This document shows, piece by piece, positions 44,963-50,815 of a stretch of 50,815 bases of DNA. The position numbers and the translations under genes are program-made. Position 1 is the stretch's first letter. The number at the start of each line of letters is the position of its first letter. The notes beneath the pieces were generated by a model. That model saw only the letters and a program-made list of their open reading frames with translations. It made no database searches and was not told the DNA's origin. Source of the stretch: Halieaceae bacterium (GTDB lineage: Bacteria > Pseudomonadota > Gammaproteobacteria > Pseudomonadales > Halieaceae); assembly GCA_002683335.1 (NCBI GenBank), contig NYTE01000049.1, positions 13,561 through 64,375 of the forward strand, in the 5' to 3' direction.

Positions 44963-45928
44963 ATGGCCTTGCCGCCCACACTTCAGGGCGCTCTGCAACT
45001 ACCGGTTGTGGGAGCACCACTCTTTATCATTTCCAATCCCGATCTCGTCATTGCGCAGTGTAAAGCCGGCGTCGTTGGATCTTTTCCGGCACTCAACGCA
45101 CGTCCGGAACCGGTCTTGGAGGAATGGTTGCAGCGCATCACTTCAGAGCTTGCCGCGCATAACGCCGAACACCCAGAAGCCCCAGCAGCGCCATTCGCCG
45201 TCAATCAGATAGTCCATGGATCTAATTCCCGGCTCAAGCACGACATGGATATGTGTGTGAAATATCAAGCACCCATTGTCATTACTTCTCTCGGCGCGAA
45301 AGAATGGGTTAATGAAATGGTCCATAGTTATGGCGGCATTGTCTTCCACGATGTCATCAATAATCGATTTGCAAAAAAGGCGATAGAAAAGGGGGCTGAC
45401 GGGCTCATCGCAGTGGCTTCTGGCGCTGGAGGACACGCGGGGACGACATCACCCATTGCACTCATCCAAGAAATACGTGAGTGGTTTGATGGCCCGCTGC
45501 TGCTCTCGGGTGCCATCGCAACGGGCGACGCAGTTCTCGCTGCGCAGGCCATGGGCGCAGACCTCGGATATATTGGTTCTGCATTTATCGCCACCGAGGA
45601 AGCAGACGCCGAGCATGCCTACAAGCAAGCCATAGTCGACTACTGCGCAGACGACATCGTCTATAGCAACTTATTTACCGGTGTTCACGGTAACTATCTC
45701 AAGCCGTCCATTGAGGCGGCCGGACTTGATCCAAACAACCTTCCCGAAAGCGACCCGAGCAAAATGAACTTTGGCTCGGGCGGCGACACCGACGCCAAAG
45801 CTTGGAAAAACATCTGGGGCTGCGGACAGGGCATCGGCGCCATCAAAACACTCGGTACAACTGCCGACTATGTGGCTAAACTTCGCCATGAATATGACAG
45901 CGCGAAAGCACGGATCAATGCCTTATGA
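44963..45928 (+). CDS. NAD(P)H-dependent flavin oxidoreductase (nitronate monooxygenase-like)
   Basis: 321 aa FMN-binding TIM barrel of the 2-nitropropane dioxygenase/FabK-like family. Segments are LQLPVVGAPLFIISNPDLVIAQCKAGVVGSF, the glycine-rich ASGAGGHAGTTS (about 152-163, with the His used by class I nitronate monooxygenases) and GAIATGDAVLAAQAMGADLGYIGSAFIAT. The true substrate may be an enoyl compound or a nitronate. An AGGAG site lies nine bases before the ATG. The stop overlaps the HMG-CoA reductase start (ATGA), so the products are likely made together. Confidence 0.86.
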   Translation: MALPPTLQGALQLPVVGAPLFIISNPDLVIAQCKAGVVGSFPALNARPEPVLEEWLQRITSELAAHNAEHPEAPAAPFAVNQIVHGSNSRLKHDMDMCVKYQAPIVITSLGAKEWVNEMVHSYGGIVFHDVINNRFAKKAIEKGADGLIAVASGAGGHAGTTSPIALIQEIREWFDGPLLLSGAIATGDAVLAAQAMGADLGYIGSAFIATEEADAEHAYKQAIVDYCADDIVYSNLFTGVHGNYLKPSIEAAGLDPNNLPESDPSKMNFGSGGDTDAKAWKNIWGCGQGIGAIKTLGTTADYVAKLRHEYDSAKARINAL

Positions 45929-47115
45929 GTGACATAAATCAAATCCCTCGGAGTCGCGACGACGATTACAGCACCGGGATTATCGAGCAGCGGCAGCTGT
46001 TCATCGAAGAACATACCGGCACCTCATTGGATCACACAAAACGATTCTCGTTTGACCCTCACGAAATGGAAGGCAATATTGAAAACTTCTGGGGTGTCGC
46101 GCAAATACCCATCGGTGTCGCGGGTCCTTTGCTGGTTAATGGCGAGCACGCTCAAGGCGAATTCTATGTGCCCATGGCCACTGTCGAGGGCACGATGCTA
46201 GCCTCCTACAACCGTGGCATGAAAGTCATTAAAGAGGCGGGAGGCGTACTCACCACTGTCTCTCAGGAGTCGATGCAACGATCCCCCTGCTTTATTTTTA
46301 GAAACTCTCGCCAAGCGCGCGACTTCCAGCTTTGGCTTAAAGAGAACTTCGAGACCATTAAGGAAAAAGCAGAAACTACAACTTCGGTTGGCAAGCTTCA
46401 TGAAATAGAGAGCTATCACGCTCACAGCATGGTGTTTACTCGGTTCGATTATTCAACTGGTGATGCCGCTGGTCAAAATATGGTCAGTCGCGCCACTTTC
46501 GCTGCGTGCGAGTGGATTAATCAGCAACGCCCGGAAATGCTGCACTATATGCTCTCCGGTAACTTCGATACGGAGAAAAAAACCTCTTCGGTTAACCTTC
46601 TTAAAACGCGAGGACGCCGCGTTACCGCTGAAATTACGGTACCGCGCGAAATATTAATGAAGCATCTCCGCGTCGCACCGGAGCAGATTGCCTATGGGCA
46701 ACAAATATCAACACTCTCCGCGATCCTGACCAACTCATCTAACAACGCCAATCATCCAGCCAATGCTTTAGCGGCACTCTACTTAGCTACGGGGCAAGAC
46801 GTGGCCAACATTGGCGAGTCGAATCAGTGCACGACTTATCAGCGAGCAACTCGTCAAGGTGATTTTTATTTCTCCATCACCCTTCCCGCCCTCATTATGG
46901 CCACCTACGGAGGCGGCACCTCGCTCCCAACACAGCGTGAGTGTCTTCGGATGCTGGGCTGCGAAGGCCAGGGAAAAGCGCTCAAACTATGTGAGATTGC
47001 CGCAGCGCTAGTCGTCGCAGGCGAGCTATCGCTCTCTGGAGCAGCACGTGTAGACAAAACCACCCGTGTCAACGAATGGGTTGACGCGCACGAAAGACTA
47101 GGAAGGAATCGGTAG
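45925..47115 (+). CDS. Class I-like hydroxymethylglutaryl-CoA reductase homologue
   Basis: 396 aa, without membrane domain. The alignment by eye with human HMG-CoA reductase runs over the whole catalytic part: IPIGVAGPLL; VPMATVEGT (Glu88); SGNFDTEKK (Lys219); ATGQD (Asp292); YGGGTSLPTQ; AGELSLSGAA. Three of the four catalytic residues are therefore kept. Two motifs differ: the cofactor motif DAMGMNM is DAAGQNM (180-186), and the C-terminal catalytic His position seems to be Asn383, with a His six residues later (389). Reductase activity, or another CoA-linked reaction, remains open. It overlaps the flavoprotein gene (ATGA). Confidence 0.85.
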   Translation: MSDINQIPRSRDDDYSTGIIEQRQLFIEEHTGTSLDHTKRFSFDPHEMEGNIENFWGVAQIPIGVAGPLLVNGEHAQGEFYVPMATVEGTMLASYNRGMKVIKEAGGVLTTVSQESMQRSPCFIFRNSRQARDFQLWLKENFETIKEKAETTTSVGKLHEIESYHAHSMVFTRFDYSTGDAAGQNMVSRATFAACEWINQQRPEMLHYMLSGNFDTEKKTSSVNLLKTRGRRVTAEITVPREILMKHLRVAPEQIAYGQQISTLSAILTNSSNNANHPANALAALYLATGQDVANIGESNQCTTYQRATRQGDFYFSITLPALIMATYGGGTSLPTQRECLRMLGCEGQGKALKLCEIAAALVVAGELSLSGAARVDKTTRVNEWVDAHERLGRNR

Positions 47116-47119
47116 CACT

Positions 47120-47689
47120 ATGAAGCGCTATTTCGAGAAACCGATACGGCGATTTCTAGTCCTTCTTGTCCGTCGGCTATGGATTTGCGGGTCGCTGTGC
47201 CTGGTATTTGCAGCCCCTAGCGGTATGGCTGACAGAGCAGCCCATGTTGTCCTCGATACACCGTTACCTCAACCACACTGGGTACTGCCTCTCATCGCCA
47301 ATGGCACTGGCTCCATCTCAAGCACAACGCACCTCGGCAAGGTCACCTACATTGACTTTTGGGCCAGCTGGTGCGGTCCCTGCCGCCTCTCGTTACCCGC
47401 TTTGAATCAACTCAGCAAAGGCTTCGATGACACCGATTTCCGGGTTATTGCTATCAGCGTGGATTATGTCGATGAGGACGCACTCGACTTTCTTGACCGC
47501 TACAGCGTCGACTACCCAGTCGCCATCGATACAAGCGGTGACCTAGGGAGAGCCTTTGCTGTGGCCGGCATGCCTTCTGGATATCTGATCGATCGAGCAG
47601 GCCAGATTCGCGAGATTCATGTTGGTTTCCGGAAGGGAGACGAAGTGCTCCTCAAACAAAGCATCGCCGCTCTGATTTCGGAGTCCTAG
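47120..47689 (+). CDS. TlpA-like thiol-disulfide oxidoreductase
   Basis: 189 aa exported or membrane-anchored thioredoxin-fold protein. A basic then hydrophobic N-terminus (RRLWICGSLCLVFAAPSGMA) looks like a signal peptide. The active site is DFWASWCGPCR (about 80-90). The cis-Pro loop is VAGMPSGYLID. It is probably a periplasmic disulfide reductase, as for TlpA/ResA. It starts four bases after the HMGR-like gene and is probably in the same transcript. Confidence 0.88.
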   Translation: MKRYFEKPIRRFLVLLVRRLWICGSLCLVFAAPSGMADRAAHVVLDTPLPQPHWVLPLIANGTGSISSTTHLGKVTYIDFWASWCGPCRLSLPALNQLSKGFDDTDFRVIAISVDYVDEDALDFLDRYSVDYPVAIDTSGDLGRAFAVAGMPSGYLIDRAGQIREIHVGFRKGDEVLLKQSIAALISES

Positions 47690-47759
47690 GGAGCGCTGTT
47701 GCTGCCCCTTCAACAAAGTTAGCAGCCATCCGTTGCCTCATCAGCAACGTATCGAACGT

Positions 47760-48107
47760 ATGACTGAACCCGATATTCTTTACTACGATGGCGAGTGCGC
47801 GTTATGCCAGCGCGAAATGACCCACCTTGCACGGCTAAAATCCGATCGACTGGTATTGCAGAATATCCATGACCTCGAGCCTGCAGCCGATATTCCAAGC
47901 CGGGAGTCACTGCTGAAGTCACTGCACCTTCGGCGCGGCGGCACCTGGACCGTTGGCCTGGACGCCAATATCGCCGCTTGGCAACACACACGGATTGGCG
48001 TCTTTTGGCGCTGGCTATCATGGCCCATTGTGAAACCAGCGGCCAGCTGGCTCTATCAGCAATGGGCACAGCGGCGCTTTGCTAAAAGATATCCGACTAG
48101 TGAATGA
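47760..48107 (+). CDS. DCC family thiol-disulfide oxidoreductase-like protein (DUF393)
   Basis: 115 aa from ATG 47760; the track start 47733 adds nine poorly supported residues. The DUF393 mark is the N-terminal ILYYDGECALCQREM with a CxxC pair, resembling a thioredoxin-like fold. Conserved aromatic and basic residues follow (HTRIGVFWRWLSWP). Function is poorly known. The 3' end overlaps the next gene by eight bases if that gene starts at GTG 48100. Confidence 0.82.
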   Translation: MTEPDILYYDGECALCQREMTHLARLKSDRLVLQNIHDLEPAADIPSRESLLKSLHLRRGGTWTVGLDANIAAWQHTRIGVFWRWLSWPIVKPAASWLYQQWAQRRFAKRYPTSE

Positions 48108-48771
48108 TCGCGAAAACAGCCCAGTAGAGACGAGAAGCGTGCTGTCACCTAGTGACCTCTCAGCGATGGAGCGAACACCTCGTGCCATGCTCATAAACAG
48201 TCTTCCCGGATATAAGCCCGCGATGCTGGTTGGCACTTGCAACAGCAAGCGCCTCACCAATCTGGCGATCATTACCTCGCACTTTCATCTTGGATCGAAC
48301 CCCCCACTTCTCGCTCTGATTTTGCGGCCCTCATCGGGCCGTAGTGAACGCCACACTCTCGCCAATATTCTCGAGAACAAGAGTTGGACATTAAATAGCT
48401 TTACTCTGAAAGAGTCCGCAATGGCGCATCAAACATCCGCTCCTTACCCGCGAGATGAATCGGAATTTAATACTTGTGGCTTTCCAGTCGAATGGCAAGA
48501 AGGTGTTACCTCGCCTTTTGTTGAAGGCGCTGCTCTTCAGGTTGGCTGTGAGTTTCGAGAGCATCACCCCCTGGATATTAACGGTACACACCTATTGATA
48601 GGCGAAGTCACCCACTTGAGTTTTCCGCAAGAGGCACATCGGTGTGACGGCAGTCTTGACCTCATGCATATGGGCGTCGTCACCATCTCGGGACTCGATA
48701 CCTACCTACTTCCCTCGACGAGTCAGCGATTCGCCGCCGCCGAGATCGATGTGGCACCGCGGCGTCTCTGA
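48100..48771 (+). CDS. Flavin reductase family (FMN-binding split barrel) protein
   Basis: 223 aa from GTG 48100; the track ORF starts at TTG 48079, further inside the DCC gene. The split-barrel flavin reductase pattern is visible in PAMLVGTCNSKRLTNLAIITSHFHLGSNPPLLALILRP and in a TLANILENKSWTLNSF segment. A LIGEVTHL segment matches the later part of the fold. It may supply reduced flavin to, or be linked with, the redox genes upstream, but no partner oxygenase is in the window. Confidence 0.82.
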   Translation: MNDRENSPVETRSVLSPSDLSAMERTPRAMLINSLPGYKPAMLVGTCNSKRLTNLAIITSHFHLGSNPPLLALILRPSSGRSERHTLANILENKSWTLNSFTLKESAMAHQTSAPYPRDESEFNTCGFPVEWQEGVTSPFVEGAALQVGCEFREHHPLDINGTHLLIGEVTHLSFPQEAHRCDGSLDLMHMGVVTISGLDTYLLPSTSQRFAAAEIDVAPRRL

Positions 48772-48884
48772 GCCGCCCAAGGACTCGTAACGGATTGACG
48801 CTTAAGCTAGGCTAGCGCCACACTGACGATGTCGATCGACACGGCGGACCCCAAAATAGTGCCGTCAACTCAAGGATTTTTCCG

Positions 48885-50792
48885 ATGAATCGCCGATACC
48901 AACGTCTGCTAACCGCCATGGCAGCACTAATACTCAACCCTATTTCTATCGCTGCAATCGCCGAGGAGGTACCTGAGCGTGCGGCCATCCCCACAGCATA
49001 TAAATGGGATTTGAGCGGTATGTATGAAGACGCCAACGGATGGCAAGCGGATAAAACACGCTTCCTCGAAATGTTGCCCGGCGTAGCGCGTTTTAAAGGC
49101 AAATTGGGCGAGAGCGGCAGTCATCTGCTCGAGGCGATCGAAGAGATACAGGCTGTCGAAGCCGTTATCAACAACCTGTATGTCTATGCCGGCTTAAAGA
49201 GCTACGAAGACACTCGTATCTCTGCGAATGGCGCGCGCCTATCAGAAGCGCAAGGCCTTTATTCTCAATACCAGCAGGCACTGTCTTATTTCTCTCCCGA
49301 GCTATTGGCGATCCCCACAAGCACATTAAGTCAATTCATCGAGACAACGCCAGGCCTGAAAATATATGCGCACTATTTGGATGAAATGGCACGCATGCGC
49401 CCCTATACCCTGTCAGAAAAAGAAGAAAAGTTGTTGGCAATGGCGTCAGACCCCTTAGATAAATTCGATAGCGTGTTCACTGCGATAGATAGCTCCGACT
49501 TAAGGTTTGGCACAATCCGTGACGAGCAAGATGATGAAGTGGAGCTGACCAGCTCTCGCTACGGCGCCTTTCTGCATTCAACCGACAGACGTGTGCGCGA
49601 AGAAGCCTGGAAAGGATTATTTAATGGCTATATGGCACTCAACCATACCCTTGCGGCAAATTACGAAGGTCATGTAAAGAGTAGAGTTTTTTTCGCTCGC
49701 GCTAGGGGTTTCGATTCTCGTCTGCAGCACGCCACTTACAGTAACGCCATCCCGATAGAGGTTTTCGAAAATCTGATCGCCACGGCGCAAAAAGGGAGCG
49801 CGCCGCTGCAACGCTACTTGCGCTTACGTCAAAAAATGCTGGGGGTCGAGCGACTGGAGATATGGGACATGTATGCACCCATAGTCCCTCCTTCATTAAA
49901 AGATATTGATTTTGAAGAAGCCAAGCAGATCGTCGCTGATGCGCTTACCCCTCTGGGACAAGAGTACATCGATGTTTACTGGAAGGGTTTCGATGAAGGC
50001 TGGGTCGACGCGATGGCAAACCGGGGTAAGCGCGGTGGGGCCTATAGCTGGGGAACTTACACATCTAAACCTTACCTTTCGATGAACTATCAAGGCACGC
50101 TGAATAATGTATCGACGCTTGCCCACGAATACGGACATTCGATTCACAGTTATCTCACGCGACAAACCCAACCGCAGGTGTATGGCGACTACCGAACTTT
50201 CATTGCCGAGATCGCATCGATGACTAACGAAGCCATTCTCATGCAAAAAATGCTTAAAGAGGCAGATTCTGCCGTCGAGCGTGCCTACCTACTCAGCTCC
50301 TATCTAGACGAATTTCGGGGTGGGTTCTACCGGCAAGCGTCATTTGCAGACTTCGAAGCTAGGGCGCATGAGCGAGTTGAGTCAGGCGCGGCACTGACCG
50401 CGGAGGTACTGAACGGCATCTATGCAGAAGTGTTCGCGACCTATTATGGCGACGCCGTTCATGCAAATGAGCTCAACCAAATCGAGTGGAGTCGTATTCC
50501 CCACTTCCTGCGTAGCGACAATTTTTACGTTTATCAGTATTCGACCTCGTTTGTTGCCGCCACCGCGCTGGCAAAGCAAATCCTCGAGGAAGGTGAGCCA
50601 GCAAGAGAACGCTATCTGACCATGCTCAAGTCGGGCTCAAATGATTACCCTGTCGAGCTTCTAAAAAAAGCGGGCATCGACATGACCACCGGCGCACCGA
50701 TTGAAGCGACCATTGCCGCATTCGATGATCTCGTTGATCAGCTCGAACGGGCCCTCGAAGAAATGGAGGATGAAGCCCTTGTCCTCAGATGA
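48885..50792 (+). CDS. pepF: Exported oligoendopeptidase F-like metallopeptidase (M3)
   Basis: 635 aa zinc peptidase. The catalytic motif is HEYGH (414-418), with the third ligand probably Glu442 in TFIAEIASMTNEA. The architecture (long helical N-terminal part, then the M3 core) and SMNYQGTLNNVSTLAHEYGHSIHSYL fit PepF. Unlike the cytosolic form it has a signal-peptide-like start (LLTAMAALILNPISIAAIA), so it probably trims peptides in the periplasm. AAGGA lies about eight bases before the ATG. It is separated from the redox genes by 113 bases and is complete within the window. Confidence 0.93.
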   Translation: MNRRYQRLLTAMAALILNPISIAAIAEEVPERAAIPTAYKWDLSGMYEDANGWQADKTRFLEMLPGVARFKGKLGESGSHLLEAIEEIQAVEAVINNLYVYAGLKSYEDTRISANGARLSEAQGLYSQYQQALSYFSPELLAIPTSTLSQFIETTPGLKIYAHYLDEMARMRPYTLSEKEEKLLAMASDPLDKFDSVFTAIDSSDLRFGTIRDEQDDEVELTSSRYGAFLHSTDRRVREEAWKGLFNGYMALNHTLAANYEGHVKSRVFFARARGFDSRLQHATYSNAIPIEVFENLIATAQKGSAPLQRYLRLRQKMLGVERLEIWDMYAPIVPPSLKDIDFEEAKQIVADALTPLGQEYIDVYWKGFDEGWVDAMANRGKRGGAYSWGTYTSKPYLSMNYQGTLNNVSTLAHEYGHSIHSYLTRQTQPQVYGDYRTFIAEIASMTNEAILMQKMLKEADSAVERAYLLSSYLDEFRGGFYRQASFADFEARAHERVESGAALTAEVLNGIYAEVFATYYGDAVHANELNQIEWSRIPHFLRSDNFYVYQYSTSFVAATALAKQILEEGEPARERYLTMLKSGSNDYPVELLKKAGIDMTTGAPIEATIAAFDDLVDQLERALEEMEDEALVLR

Positions 50793-50815
50793 CTCGCAAC
50801 CGTCAACATACGGCA

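Noticed and set aside
48781-48830. TTGACG and inverted GCTTAAGC/GCTAGGCTAGC as a pepF promoter
   Set aside because: No acceptable -10 box at 16-18 bases, so I did not call a promoter.
1-50815. tRNA or rRNA genes, CRISPR arrays, insertion sequences, prophage
   Set aside because: None of the intergenic gaps is long enough or shows the expected cloverleaf, repeat-spacer or terminal-repeat patterns, and no transposase or integrase was found among the ORFs.

Overview
The window looks like chromosomal core DNA from a marine gammaproteobacterium, most likely of the Halieaceae/OM60-NOR5 type (Cellvibrionales). I infer this from pseudomonad-like gene orders (nadB-sdhE-ygfZ; RDD-lptG-lptF / pepA-holC-valS; tatD-rapA), an ExeAB-type GspA/GspB pair, a DUF3604 protein, a large acyl-CoA gene set and moderate G+C. 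No database search was run, so the taxonomy is inference. I see no rRNA or tRNA genes, CRISPR arrays, insertion sequences, phage genes or integration scars. Coding density is high, and no gene-free stretch exceeds about 240 bases.

Layout. 1-5.6 kb: end of nadB, sdhE, ygfZ, ung, rarD, a secreted trypsin-like protease, trhO and a bolA-family gene. 5.7-14.1 kb: an RDD membrane protein, the lptF-lptG LPS-export permeases, the divergent pepA-holC-valS operon, a cold-shock protein and a small methyltransferase. 14.1-22.1 kb: a periplasmic repeat protein with a TonB-C-like end, an intergenic region with an unexplained minus-strand terminator, a LysR regulator, tatD-rapA and a DUF3604 protein. 22.2-31.8 kb: fatty-acid or branched-acid catabolism, with enoyl-CoA hydratase, a racemase-like CaiB/BaiF protein, acyl-CoA dehydrogenase, two acyl-CoA synthetases, an APH-like phosphotransferase and a patatin lipase.

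31.8-37.7 kb is the most interesting part: seven tightly coupled genes (ycsI/DUF1445, pxpA, pxpB, pxpC, DUF4392, D-amino-acid transaminase, alanine racemase). The first and fifth genes correspond to the two domains fused in animal D-glutamate cyclase. The set reads as a complete route: L-Ala to D-Ala to D-Glu to 5-oxoproline to glutamate. This reconstruction combines known family functions with inference from gene order.

37.8-50.8 kb: exopolyphosphatase, an Amt ammonium channel, a secreted alkaline phosphatase, the GspB/GspA pair, a nitronate-monooxygenase-like flavoprotein translationally coupled to a class I HMG-CoA reductase homologue with altered motifs, TlpA- and DCC-type thiol proteins, a flavin-reductase-like protein and an exported PepF-type metallopeptidase. 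Start codons were adjusted from the ORF track where a Shine-Dalgarno site, a stop/start overlap or family length decided the matter.
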